From the NCBI GenBank assembly GCA_963664365.1, contig OY761144.1, positions 1,922,001 through 1,986,000 on the forward strand: DNA of 64,000 bases. The letters are read 5' to 3'. Numbering within the stretch: the stretch's first letter is position 1; each line of letters opens with the position of its first letter. The DNA comes from VXRN01 sp963664365 (GTDB lineage Bacteria > Chloroflexota > Dehalococcoidia > Lucifugimonadales > UBA1123). Shown here one piece after another: positions 1 through 10,153 of the stretch. A program made the position numbers and the translations under genes. The notes under the pieces are model-generated. The model was not told where the DNA came from. It worked only from the letters and a program-made list of their open reading frames with translations, and searched no databases.

Positions 1-2450
1 ATCATCTCGAACTGGCGCCTGATCCGCGTCACGAGGCCGCCGTAGCTGTGCAGCGTACCGCCGAAGAAGTTGGGGTCTCCCTCGGACATCATCTTCTGTC
101 TGACGACACACCACCGAGGTTTGTAGTCTCCTGCCCTGAAATCCCACTCGTCGTAAACGAAAGTCTGGGGTTCGTTGGCTTCGAGGGAGTCGCCCTCTTC
201 GTCTATGTGTACGAATGGGCCGTTGCTGAAATCAGGGTTGTCGGGGAGCTGCATCCCCGCCTCTTTCAGCAGGTTGTCGGCGAACATCCCCTGCGTATCC
301 TGAACGTCTCCCTCGACGGCTTGGAGGTCGAGTTCCGCGCTGTTCTGGAGCATCTCTTCAAGCTGTTCTTGCGTGATCGGCTCGCCGGTAGAGTCTCCGG
401 CCCCTTCCTGCATACGGAGTTGGGTTAGAAGCTGCACCAGTTCGGGCTTGAAGTCGCCCCTGTAGTCCACTTCCTCGGACGAGTCGTAGTCCTGTTCGCC
501 CTCCGGCCGGAGTTCCATCTCCATGCCCGCCGCCATCTGCTGGAAAAGCTGCTGGAGGTCTTCGGGGTCCAGGTACTCCTCTTCCTGGTCGTCATCGACG
601 TTCACGTCGTCCCACTCGTCGGGCGGGACCTCTTCGTTCGGGATCGAGGCGATGATGGCGTAGATGCGTAGAGCGGCTTCAGCGGTGTCTTCAACAGTGG
701 CTTCGGCGTTCAGCACCTGCCGGGCGATCGAGGTAATCTGCCGGGCCTGCTCGACGTAGTCATGCGGCGCGGGGATCTCGCGGTATTGCTGAAGGCTCAC
801 GCGCACGAGGAATTCGACCAGGGCCTCGCGCGCGGGCATTTCGGTAATGTCCGGCCTGCCCTCGGAGGAGTCTAGCTGGACTCTGGCATAGGCGGACTTG
901 ATGCCGGGGTACTCGTACTTCACTCTGAAGTCCAGTCTGCCGTCCTCTACGACGGTGAAGACGTCGAGGGCGAGTTTTCGGTCTTCAAACAGGTTGAAGT
1001 AGCGCTGCATGTCGGTAATCCAGGCGCGCTCCAGTCCTTCCCCGCCGAGGTCGGAGTCGTGCTGAGCGGCGTTGGGGCCGGAGGCTTGGAGCCGTTCTGA
1101 CTCGACCTCGAAACGGCGGTCATCGAACAGCGCGGACGGGCGCTCGAACTCAAAGTAGAAACTGCCGAACTCCAGGTGGGCCACCTGGTGCGTCGCGACT
1201 ACCTTGAACCATGAGAAGTTCTCGTCCTTGGACTGGTAGCGGTCCACGGTGTCAGGGACGAAGACCGTCGAACCCTCGGTCGTGGGAGACTCGGATGAGA
1301 CCCAGCCGATGTTGCGATCCACGAGGTCGGGGGACGCGGCGAGCTTTATCTCTTCTCCGGCAAGGCCGCGGCAGTACATCTCCATGATCGCCTTGATAAG
1401 ATCGAACTCGACGCCGGACGAGAGCGATTCGAGCATCCTTTCGGCGTGGGCGGACTCTATCCTGAAATAGGCGAGGCCGCCGTCAGGGTTCTGCTTCAGC
1501 AGGCGCACGCCCTCCTCGAACCAGCGCTCCAACTGGGCCATGGACAGTCGGTCCATCACCTGGGCGGACGCTTTTATGAACTCGGGGACGGCGGCGGGGG
1601 ACTCTTCTATCAGGGCCTCGGCTAGGGTCAGCACCCTTTCGTGGTGGTCGGAGTCTATTCGAGAGAATGCCTGCGAGGTCTCCAGCATCACGCCGGGAAT
1701 GTTCGAGCCGCCCCTTTGGACGAGCTCTTCGGACATCTTGAGGAACCTGAATCTCTGTTCCTGGTCTATCTTGGGGAGGGCTTTGGCTCCGGCGTCGAAG
1801 AAGCTCTTTACTTCTCGCCAGCCGGAATCGACCAGCGCGGAGGCGAGCTTGATGAAGGCGGTCTTATCCTCGTCGATCAGCGGGAATATCTGGATTCCGA
1901 GGGCCAGACACTCGGAGGCTAGGTCGTAAGACCTGTGCGAGAGGGAGTCTAGGAACGCGGCGAATCTTTCGAGCTCGGGGAACGTGAGGCTGTCCATGAG
2001 CGCGGGGCTGTGGACGAAGAATTTGCAGGCGAGCGTGCTGGACTTCCATGTGCCCTTGTAGAGGCTGCCGCCGAGGGTCGCCCAGCTTTCGATGTGTCGG
2101 GAGCGCAGCTTGCCCATGGCGGCGGGAGAAGCCTCGAAGTAGGCGGAGGCGAGCGTTGGAGAGTCCTTGCAGAGGTCGGAGCCGCAGTCCGTCCACTTCA
2201 TGAAGTAGTTGAACGGCATGAAGGCGACGACCTTCGGGCTGACCTTGAAGTACTGTGACGCGGCCTCCCATGAGCGGACGGTCTGGTCGGCTATGCCGAG
2301 TCCGGCCCGGCCCCAGAGTAGGATGCTGCCGTCCTCCAGGGTTCTCGGCATCTTGGCTCTGGCCTTGTCGAACTCTTCGACAACGGGGGCAGGAAATCTT
2401 CGGAACTCCGTGCGGAGTTCGTCTAGCGTCTCTGGTAGGTCGTTTGGCAC
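1..2450 (-). CDS. NorD/CbbO-type protein, C-terminus beyond the window
   Basis: About 816 codons are visible and the frame runs off the left edge. The start is GTG at 2450, with AGGAG five bases upstream; no ATG competes. The visible part is a long helical region, then a very acidic stretch (about 690-600 on the DNA, with runs of Asp and Glu), then the sequence YDEWDFRAGDYKPRWC near 170-215. That order is typical of NorD/CbbO proteins, which carry a C-terminal von Willebrand A domain; here that domain would lie outside the window. These proteins work with a MoxR-class AAA+ ATPase of the CbbQ/NorQ group, and such an ATPase is encoded two genes upstream at 3222-4133. Known pairs activate metalloenzymes such as Rubisco or nitric oxide reductase. 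The client here is unknown, since neither enzyme is in the window. Family call good, target unknown. Confidence 0.8.
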   Translation of the reverse strand, partial: MPNDLPETLDELRTEFRRFPAPVVEEFDKARAKMPRTLEDGSILLWGRAGLGIADQTVRSWEAASQYFKVSPKVVAFMPFNYFMKWTDCGSDLCKDSPTLASAYFEASPAAMGKLRSRHIESWATLGGSLYKGTWKSSTLACKFFVHSPALMDSLTFPELERFAAFLDSLSHRSYDLASECLALGIQIFPLIDEDKTAFIKLASALVDSGWREVKSFFDAGAKALPKIDQEQRFRFLKMSEELVQRGGSNIPGVMLETSQAFSRIDSDHHERVLTLAEALIEESPAAVPEFIKASAQVMDRLSMAQLERWFEEGVRLLKQNPDGGLAYFRIESAHAERMLESLSSGVEFDLIKAIMEMYCRGLAGEEIKLAASPDLVDRNIGWVSSESPTTEGSTVFVPDTVDRYQSKDENFSWFKVVATHQVAHLEFGSFYFEFERPSALFDDRRFEVESERLQASGPNAAQHDSDLGGEGLERAWITDMQRYFNLFEDRKLALDVFTVVEDGRLDFRVKYEYPGIKSAYARVQLDSSEGRPDITEMPAREALVEFLVRVSLQQYREIPAPHDYVEQARQITSIARQVLNAEATVEDTAEAALRIYAIIASIPNEEVPPDEWDDVNVDDDQEEEYLDPEDLQQLFQQMAAGMEMELRPEGEQDYDSSEEVDYRGDFKPELVQLLTQLRMQEGAGDSTGEPITQEQLEEMLQNSAELDLQAVEGDVQDTQGMFADNLLKEAGMQLPDNPDFSNGPFVHIDEEGDSLEANEPQTFVYDEWDFRAGDYKPRWCVVRQKMMSEGDPNFFGGTLHSYGGLVTRIRRQFEM

Positions 2451-2486
2451 TGGGTCTCCTTCTTTAAATGGAGTCAAGGTAGGGGA

Positions 2487-2600
2487 TTTTCACCCTCACC
2501 CCAACCCTCTCCCAAAGGGAGAGGGGGCCTGTTGACTGATATTCGTGGTTGTTTTTGCATTTACCTACCCTTGCCAGCCCTTCGAGGGAGAGGGGACGGT
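2487..2600. repeat. Dispersed GC-rich palindrome (copy 1)
   Basis: The gap between the Nudix gene and the NorD-like gene holds a CCCTCACCCCAACCCTCTCCC arm followed by GGGAGAGGG, which forms a hairpin at about 2508-2527. A second GGGAGAGGGG lies near 2585-2596. Related copies occur near 7000, 12010-12050, 12940-12972, 21949-21960 and 63527-63565. The bases that follow here (tgttgactgatattcgt) recur after the copy at 21950, so the repeated unit is longer than the hairpin. Confidence 0.8.
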
Positions 2601-2612
2601 TGGATAGTCTCC

Positions 2613-3203
2613 TTACAGCTTGAAGTCGCGGGTTAGGTGGATGAACTGGCCGAGTATCCTTGCGGTGGCGCCGAATATGACGTGCCCATCGAAAGCGTAG
2701 CACGGCATCGCGGTCACGTCGTCACCTTCGAGGCGGGCTTCCTCCCTAACGTTTCCCGCGCCGCGGAGGTGGGCGATGGACGGCATGAGCACTTCCGCGA
2801 CCTCAATGTCCGACGGCGTGAAGACGTAGGGAGACGGTATCGCGCCGACGTAGGCGGAGATCATGAAGTGGGAACTGGTGGGCGTGTCGTCTAGGCGTCC
2901 GAGAACGCGGACGTCTTGGGGGAGTATGCCCATCTCCTCGCGCGCCTCTCTGAGCGCGGTATCGAGGTAGGTGTCGTCGTCGGGGTCCACCATTCCGCCT
3001 GGGAACGAGATCTCCCCCTTGTGATGCTCGACCTGCTGGGATCGTTTCTGGAGGATGACGCGGAGGTTCCCATCGAGCTCGTACAGGGCGAGCAGAACGG
3101 CGGCGGGCACGAGCGAGTGTTCATCTACGGTGACCGCGGGTCGGCCATCGAGGACCTGCTTTGTTTCAGCTATGAAATCAGAGACCAAACCAGGGCCTCG
3201 CAA
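2613..3203 (-). CDS. Nudix hydrolase, CoA pyrophosphatase (NudL) type
   Basis: A 196-residue Nudix protein. It carries the segment HHKGEISFPGG just before the Nudix box, which is the extra signature of the CoA-diphosphatase branch. The box continues as GGMVDPDDD...ALREAREEMGI, so the REAREE metal-binding helix is intact. By family it would split CoA or acyl-CoA into phosphopantetheine and 3',5'-ADP. The start is TTG at 3203; there is no in-frame ATG upstream of the conserved core, and the ribosome site is weak. It lies 18 bases after the CbbQ-type ATPase gene and close to coaE, so a CoA-synthesis and a CoA-degradation gene share one run. The family is sure; the exact substrate is inferred from the motif. 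Confidence 0.85.
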   Translation of the reverse strand: MRGPGLVSDFIAETKQVLDGRPAVTVDEHSLVPAAVLLALYELDGNLRVILQKRSQQVEHHKGEISFPGGMVDPDDDTYLDTALREAREEMGILPQDVRVLGRLDDTPTSSHFMISAYVGAIPSPYVFTPSDIEVAEVLMPSIAHLRGAGNVREEARLEGDDVTAMPCYAFDGHVIFGATARILGQFIHLTRDFKL

Positions 3204-3221
3204 CCTATCGGTGGCGTCTTC

Positions 3222-4133
3222 TCATTCGAATATCGAGGTGGTGAGTTCTTCGATGCTGCGCTGTATGTTGAAATCGTCGGTGACGGCCCAGTTGACGGCA
3301 ACTTGGCAGGCGCGGCGGGGCGCGATGCCATGTGAGATCATCTGCCCGGCGTAGATCAGCAGGCGGGTGCTCGCTCCTTCGGCGAGTCCGTGCTCCTTCA
3401 GGTTGCGAATCTTCTCCCCGAGCTTGGCGAGTTGGAGGGCAACCCCGTCATCGACGCCGGACTCGTGGGCGATTATCTCGGCCTCGATGTCCCTGGGCGG
3501 ATAGTTGAACTCGACGGATATGAACCGCTGCCTGGTGCTGTGCTTGAGGTCTTTCAACGCGCTCTGGTAGCCGGGGTTGTAGGAGAGCACCAACAGGAAC
3601 CCCTCGGCGGCCTCCAGCAGTTCCCCTCTCTTTTCGACCGGGAGAATACGGCGGTGGTCGGTGAGCGGATGGATCAGGACGGTGGTGTCCTTGCGGGCTT
3701 CGACGATCTCGTCGAGATAGCAGATGCCGCCGACTTTGACGGCTCGGGTCAGCGGGCCGTCGATCCATACCGTTTGATCGCCTTCGAGAAGGTAGCGCCC
3801 GACTAGGTCGCTGGCCGTGAGGTCCTCGTGGCAGGCGATGGTCACGAGGGGAAGGTGGTCACGGTCTGGGAGGTCGGCGCTGCCGTTGCCGTCCTGCCCA
3901 GGCCCTCGCTGGCTCACCCTGGTCAGAGGCTGGCCCAGACGGTACGACATGTACTCGACGAAGCGGGTCTTGCCGCATCCGGTCGGCCCCTTGAAGATGA
4001 CGGGTATCTTCTGAGCGTATGCGGCCTCGAAAAGCTCGACTTCGTCTCCCACCGGGAGGTAGTACGGCTCTTCGGTTAGGTGATACTCCTCGATTATGTA
4101 GCTGCGAAACAGCGTCCGCGTCGGTGTTGTCAT
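3222..4133 (-). CDS. CbbQ/NorQ/GpvN-type AAA+ ATPase (MoxR class)
   Basis: A 303-residue single AAA+ domain protein. The Walker A motif is GPTGCGKT, Walker B is GGICYLDEI, and a sensor-like segment LLVLSYNPGYQ follows. LKHSTRQRFI is typical of the CbbQ/NirQ/NorQ group, and a short C-terminal domain completes the protein. An open frame reaches back to 4184, but ATG at 4133 is preferred: it overlaps the coaE stop as ATGA and starts the usual MTTPTRTLF-type N-terminus. These ATPases remodel metalloenzymes together with a VWA partner, and the NorD/CbbO-like gene ending the window is the obvious candidate. The pair is split by a Nudix gene, which is not the usual arrangement. The client enzyme is unknown. 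Confidence 0.88.
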   Translation of the reverse strand: MTTPTRTLFRSYIIEEYHLTEEPYYLPVGDEVELFEAAYAQKIPVIFKGPTGCGKTRFVEYMSYRLGQPLTRVSQRGPGQDGNGSADLPDRDHLPLVTIACHEDLTASDLVGRYLLEGDQTVWIDGPLTRAVKVGGICYLDEIVEARKDTTVLIHPLTDHRRILPVEKRGELLEAAEGFLLVLSYNPGYQSALKDLKHSTRQRFISVEFNYPPRDIEAEIIAHESGVDDGVALQLAKLGEKIRNLKEHGLAEGASTRLLIYAGQMISHGIAPRRACQVAVNWAVTDDFNIQRSIEELTTSIFE

Positions 4134-4753
4134 CTGCCCACCTGGTCTCCCTGTTCGATGCGTGGAACTACACGAGATTCCCACATGCTTCTAACTGTTC
4201 GGTCAAGCTCGCTCAGTCCCGAATCGTTGGCGATAATGGCGTCGGCATACGCTGCGCGTTCGTCCTGAGGCATTTGAGAGTCGATTCTGGACGCCGCTTG
4301 CTCCTCGCTCATTCCTCGGTCTGCCAGCCTGGTTAGGACCGCTTCCTTTGGCGCGGTGACGACCCAGATCTCGTCGGCGAGCGGAGTCCAGTTCGCCTCG
4401 ATAAGCAGGGCGGCCTCGACGACGACCACTTGAACGCCATCGGCCGTAAGCGATTCGATCCGGTCGCTGATCATAGCATAAATCCGGGGATGGACGATTG
4501 CGTTGAGCTTCTGAAGCTGGGCCGGGTCTGAGAAGACGATGGCGCCCAGCTTTGGGCGGACGATTTGCTCGTCTGAGTCGAGAATGTCTTCGCCGAAGGC
4601 GGCGACGACCTCGCGCCAGGTGTCGGTGTGAGGAAGATAGGCTTCGTGCCCCACCTGATCGGCGTTGACCGCCGTCGCGCCGAGGGAATCGAGGATATTG
4701 GACACCTGCGTCTTGCCGGCGCCTATGCCACCAGTGAGGCCAATTACGAACAT
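4130..4753 (-). CDS. coaE: Dephospho-CoA kinase
   Basis: A 207-residue protein that phosphorylates dephospho-CoA, the last step of CoA synthesis. The N-terminus is MFVIGLTGGIGAGKT, with the P-loop at residues 8-15. It is followed by the family's DQVGHEAY segment, by VEAALLIEA and by the RLADRGMSEEQAASRIDSQM lid segment. The frame stays open to 4864, but that extension is read from the GTGGATA repeat upstream, so ATG at 4753 is taken. Length fits the family (about 200). The 3' end overlaps the AAA+ gene as ATGA. The function is core metabolism, so its neighbours say little about it. Confidence 0.93.
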   Translation of the reverse strand: MFVIGLTGGIGAGKTQVSNILDSLGATAVNADQVGHEAYLPHTDTWREVVAAFGEDILDSDEQIVRPKLGAIVFSDPAQLQKLNAIVHPRIYAMISDRIESLTADGVQVVVVEAALLIEANWTPLADEIWVVTAPKEAVLTRLADRGMSEEQAASRIDSQMPQDERAAYADAIIANDSGLSELDRTVRSMWESRVVPRIEQGDQVGR

Positions 4754-4811
4754 GCAGCGACCGAGATTGCGAAAGTGTTCACATTCTACAAGAGCTTCAG
4801 AAATGGGGTCA

Positions 4812-4880
4812 AATAGTGGATAGTGGATAGTGGATAGTGGTTGGGGGTTGTCCACGAAGGACACGAAGGGGCGCGAAGGG
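4812..4880. repeat. GTGGATA short tandem and CACGAAGG dispersed repeat
   Basis: Three to four copies of a nine-base unit (atagtggat) lie at about 4814-4842. They are followed by ttgtccacgaaggacacgaa and a related gcgcgaaggg. The second element recurs at 6034-6066 and 6214-6246. The first recurs at about 5896-5925 and 20899-20918. These are dispersed intergenic repeats and carry no open frame of their own. Confidence 0.75.
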
Positions 4881-4976
4881 TTAGGCGCGGGCGACGGCCA
4901 TGCGCTGGGCGTGAAGAAGTTGACTCAGATCGTCGATGATCTCAGACAGCAGTTTGTCAGCGGTTAGTTTCGTCAT
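4881..4976 (-). CDS. 31-residue small protein coupled to the upstream gene
   Basis: The start ATG at 4976 overlaps the stop of the 4973-5896 gene as ATGA, the same coupling seen elsewhere in this run. The product starts MTKLTADKLLSEIIDDLSQL and ends LLHAQRMAVARA: a single amphipathic-looking helix with acidic residues in the middle. The stop is TAA at 4881. No family is recognised. The coupled start is the only argument that it is real; a helix of this size could be a partner peptide of the upstream protein. Confidence 0.4.
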   Translation of the reverse strand: MTKLTADKLLSEIIDDLSQLLHAQRMAVARA

Positions 4977-5896
4977 GGGTCAGGCGGTTTGTCGGTGTCG
5001 GCGTCGTCCAAGTCTTCGGAGTGAGACGGGTAGGTTTGTTCGTGTTTCTTTCGCCGTCGTTCTTCGATTTCGGGCCACTGCTTTTGGCGTTCGAGCCTCA
5101 GCCTGACCTCGGCCAAGAATGCGGCGCCTTCCTCCTCAGCGTAGGGGGTGAGGTCGAAGTCGTCGGGGGGCATGTATTTGGATAAGTCTATCGGGCGCGC
5201 GTTTGGGTCGGGGGTCAGTTCGCCCGCGTCCTTCATGCGCTGGACTTCGGCGCGGGCCGCGGCCAGCTTGACGGGGTCGAGGTATTTGACGGGGCGTCGG
5301 TAGGGTTTCTTCTCGTCGGGCTCGGGCCGGGTGAGGGCGCGGCCGGTTCCGAGTATTCGGTCGATCAGGATGCGGACAGCCCTGACGCGGTGGTATGGGG
5401 TGACCTTCGGGTAGTCTTCGGATCGGGCGATTTCTTCGAGCGCCTCGCGGATGGTCTGTCCGTTGTTGGTGATTTCGAGGATGTGGGTTTGGATAGTTTT
5501 TAGTAGTGAGTTTTTAGTTTTTAGTGGTGAGTCGGCGGTTGGGGCGGGGCCTAGGGCCTGGTCCAGGGTGTCTTTGATTTGGGTTACGGGCCTGGGGTTG
5601 GCGGTGGGCACCGAGGGCGATTCGCGAATCGCCCCTACGTCGTTGGCGTCGTTGGCGTCGGATTTGGGGGTTGGGGCCGGGTTGGGGTCGAGTTGCTTGG
5701 GGGCTTTGCCGAAGCCTCTGTCGGCTAGGATGGTGGCGGCGGCGATGCGGTCGTTGGTGGTGGCGTTCTCATCGTTGCCTTGGGCGATGTCGTGTAGGAT
5801 CTCGATGAGTTCGAGACCGTTGTTGGTGTCCTCGAGGATGGCGTCGGCGAAGTCGAGGGCGGGGTTCGATGGTGTCTGTTGGGTTGAAGTAGTCAT
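4973..5896 (-). CDS. Unknown protein with two copies of a helical domain
   Basis: A 307-residue hydrophilic protein with no signal peptide or membrane segment. It holds two versions of one helical unit. Copy 1 (residues about 18-72) has ILEDTNNGLELIEIL, then TNDRIAAATILADRGFGKAP. Copy 2 (about 137-192) has ILEITNNGQTIREAL, then YHRVRAVRILIDRILGTGRA. The ALLxDRGxGKP ending resembles small helical domains found in phage or terminase-like proteins (DUF5681-like); this is a resemblance only. The linker between copies is partly read from dispersed repeats (see findings). The C-terminus is rich in charged residues. A good promoter lies upstream at 5943-5971, and the next small ORF is coupled by ATGA. 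Function unknown. Confidence 0.65.
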   Translation of the reverse strand: MTTSTQQTPSNPALDFADAILEDTNNGLELIEILHDIAQGNDENATTNDRIAAATILADRGFGKAPKQLDPNPAPTPKSDANDANDVGAIRESPSVPTANPRPVTQIKDTLDQALGPAPTADSPLKTKNSLLKTIQTHILEITNNGQTIREALEEIARSEDYPKVTPYHRVRAVRILIDRILGTGRALTRPEPDEKKPYRRPVKYLDPVKLAAARAEVQRMKDAGELTPDPNARPIDLSKYMPPDDFDLTPYAEEEGAAFLAEVRLRLERQKQWPEIEERRRKKHEQTYPSHSEDLDDADTDKPPDP

Positions 5897-5942
5897 TAGT
5901 GGTTAGTGGATGGTGGATAGTGGGTGTACGACAGTTCTGTTT

Positions 5943-5971
5943 AGAATACATGGTCTTTGGGCTGGTGTCAA
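5943..5971 (-). promoter_or_regulatory. Sigma-70-like promoter of the 5896-to-1 gene run
   Basis: On the minus strand TTGACA (5971-5966) is followed after exactly 17 bases by TATTCT (5948-5943). This is a perfect -35 and a four-of-six -10 with optimal spacing. Transcription would begin around 5936, about 40 bases before the ATG at 5896. It is the best promoter match I found in the window. Confidence 0.6.
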
Positions 5972-5991
5972 GGGGTAGAAGCAGGATTTAC

Positions 5992-6361
5992 GGGATTGGG
6001 GGATATTCAGGATGGGTTGGTTGGAGGATATAGGTTGTCCACGAAGGACACGAAGGGCGCGAAGGGTTGTCTGAACTGTGATTCTTATGATTAGGGGATG
6101 GACAGGATTGGGTTGGGTTGTCAGAAGAAGGATTTTCGGGACGTGGAGGATGTACTGGATGGGTTAGTTAGGGGATTGGGGGATATTCAGGATGGGTTGG
6201 TTGGAGGATATAGGTTGTCCACGAAGGACACGAAGGGCGCGAAGGGTTGTCTGAACTGTGATTCTTATGATTAGGGGATGGACAGGATTGGGTTGGGTTG
6301 TCAGAAGAAGGATTTTCGGGACGTGGAGGATGTACTGGATGGGTTAGTTAGGGGATTGGGG
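5992..6361. repeat. Perfect 180-bp tandem duplication
   Basis: Bases 6001-6180 and 6181-6360 are identical over the whole 180 bases. The junction sequence gggattggg lies before each copy and again at the end. Each unit contains the ttgtccacgaaggacacgaa element and phrases such as ggatattcaggatgggttgg that recur in other gaps (20940-20985). There is no open frame. Together with 5897-5990 and 6362-6440 this makes a gene-free stretch of about 540 bases. Confidence 0.95.
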
Positions 6362-6440
6362 ATTTAGAGAGATAGGTCGCTGTTGGGGTTGATCGGAGAA
6401 AGATAAACACCTCCCCTACCCCGTCGGGTATAATCTGCAC

Positions 6441-6794
6441 ATGGTGAAGGCAGGAGAATCACGATTCAGGGCCGAAGGCGCGCTCTGCCGCGCCTGTCCT
6501 GCCTTTGGAGAATGCACCACCTCCAATAACGGTCGTTCCATAAGAATCAGCGAATATGAACCGGAGTTGAGACGACACAGAGAGTTGATGTCTACGGAGT
6601 CTGCCAAGTCGGTCTACAAGCGGCGTCAGGGTCTGGTCGAGCCTGTGTTCGGCCTCCTCAAGGAGTACCACGGCGCCAGGCGCTTCCTGCTGCGAGGTCG
6701 CGAGAACGTCCTTGCCGAGTGGCGTCTGCTGGCCGCGGCGTTCAACCTCAAGAGTCTCCACAAGGTGTGGAGCGCTGCCACGCTGCCGAATTAG
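6441..6794 (+). pseudogene. IS1182-like transposase, C-terminal remnant
   Basis: The 117-residue frame matches the end of a DDE transposase of the IS1182 group. It has the CRACPAFGECTTSNNGRSIRI zinc-ribbon-like part, then EPVFGLLKEYHGARRFLLRG with the late catalytic Glu, then the closing AEWRLLAAAFNLKSL. Full-length members are about 450-500 residues, so roughly three quarters is missing on the 5' side, and the upstream sequence is repeat DNA. The first visible Met is not a natural start. A dead element. Confidence 0.85.
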
Positions 6795-7089
6795 CCTCAA
6801 ATCGGCCCGCCACGGCCACATCCACGCTGTCTGAAGGCGCCATAGAAGCCACATGCAGCCACATGATACTGCGGCTGACGGCCCGTCCACGCCACGCTAC
6901 TCGCCGACTCCATCCAGTTTACCAGTCAGCACACGTCACATGCCCCACCCTGCCTTCAATCTCTGCACACCTCGTGAAACTATGAGACAGCCTCCAAGGG
7001 AGAGGGGATGTTCGCGCTTTCGTGGCGCGCCTACTAAAGTGACACAGGTTCCTCTCCTCAGCGCTCCCTATACTTGCGCGCCCGTAGTC
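6795..7089. other. Gap between transposase remnant and sufB
   Basis: About 300 bases with no supported gene. The stretch near 6973-6993 (cgtgaaactatgagacagcct) could be the outer end of the dead insertion sequence, but no matching left end was found. A single arm of the dispersed palindrome (ccaagggagagggga) lies at about 6996-7010, followed by gcgctttcgtggcgcgcc. Confidence 0.4.
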
Positions 7090-7114
7090 TGCTATTCTTG
7101 ACTATATCGATCAA
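7090..7114 (+). promoter_or_regulatory. Possible promoter and operator of the SUF operon
   Basis: TGCTATTCT at 7090-7098 fits an extended -10 element without a clear -35. It overlaps TTGACTATATCGATCAA (7098-7114), whose ends are inverted (TTGA/TCAA). An Rrf2-family regulator is encoded in the same operon and could bind here. Only four bases of each arm match, so this is weak. The sufB start follows at 7138 with AGGGAG upstream. Confidence 0.3.
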
Positions 7115-7137
7115 CAAAGCAGGGAGCGGCGCTTCTC

Positions 7138-8598
<1,461 letters not shown>

Positions 8599-8634
8599 TC
8601 GAAGCGCATCATCGGATCAGGAGTTACACAGACA

Positions 8635-9401
<767 letters not shown>

Positions 9402-9402
<1 letters not shown>

Positions 9403-9758
9403 TGGGCAGTTTCAACGTCGAAATAGAAATTGGCGGTCCAAGTCGGGATCGTTGGATTGCCGCGGACGCCCTCGTGGATACCGGAGCGTTCATCACGTCC
9501 GCCCCGGCTTCCGTTCTGCGCTCTCTCGGCGTGCATCCAACTGGGAAGCGGCGCGTCACGTTCGGACAGGGCGAGGTCAGGGAAATGGATTACGGTCAGA
9601 CATGGCTGAGATTCGACGATCAAGAAGTCATGACCTTCGTCCTGTTCAACGATGAAGGAACGACTCCGCTACTCGGTTCGTACGCACTAGAGGGCCTGTT
9701 CATGGCGGTTGATCCGGTTGCCCAGCAGTTGGTACCGCTCGAAGAGATACACAGTTAG
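9402..9758 (+). CDS. Retropepsin-like aspartic protease, copy 1
   Basis: A 118-residue clan AA protein. The catalytic motif is ALVDTGAF with Asp at residue 26. It is followed by ITSAPASVLRSLGV, and a flap-like middle and LLGSYALEGL (about 84-93) match the hydrophobic-hydrophobic-Gly strand of retropepsins. One lobe only, so activity would need a dimer. The GTG start overlaps the sufC stop (TAGTG), so it is likely translated with the operon. No signal peptide: a cytoplasmic enzyme. A paralogue follows directly. The substrate is unknown; the position suggests a link with the SUF proteins, but this is inference. Confidence 0.8.
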
Positions 9759-9773
9759 AGTAGGAGCGCTCTA

Positions 9774-10130
9774 GTGGGAACTTTCAGCGTAGAGATCGAA
9801 ATCAGCGCACAGGACAATGGCAGATGGCAGGGGATGGCCGCGCTGGTGGACACCGGGGCCTCCATAACCTCAGCGCCCGCGTCGGTACTCAGAGAGTTGG
9901 GAGTGAGACCCACGACTAAGCAGCTATTCCAATTTGCCCAGGGCGAAACGAGAGTGATGGACGTGGGCTATGCTATGCTTCGATTTGAAGGACGTGAGAT
10001 CATAACGCAGGTTCTCTTCAATGATGAGGGAACGTCTCCGTTGCTGGGGGCAATGGCGCTAGAAAGCGCCTACATGGGCGTTGACCCCATCGCTCAGCGC
10101 TTGATTCCGGTCCCGGGGCTGATGATGTAG
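9774..10130 (+). CDS. Retropepsin-like aspartic protease, copy 2
   Basis: A 118-residue paralogue of the preceding gene, with the same length and layout. The motif is ALVDTGAS with Asp at residue 26, the canonical retroviral DTGAS form, followed by ITSAPASVLRELGV and LLGAMALESAYMGVDP. The GTG start at 9774 has AGGAG seven bases upstream. The two copies share the N-terminal pattern MG(S/T)F(N/S)VEIEI and the C-terminal VDPxAQxLxP, but differ at many other positions, so the duplication is not recent. They could form homodimers or a heterodimer. It lies just before sufD. Confidence 0.8.
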   Translation: MGTFSVEIEISAQDNGRWQGMAALVDTGASITSAPASVLRELGVRPTTKQLFQFAQGETRVMDVGYAMLRFEGREIITQVLFNDEGTSPLLGAMALESAYMGVDPIAQRLIPVPGLMM

Positions 10131-10153
10131 CCGCAGTGACAGACATATTGGCA

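Noticed and set aside
4754..4864. 37-residue N-terminal extension of CoaE
   Set aside because: It is read from GTGGATA repeats and precedes the normal MFVIGLTGG start.
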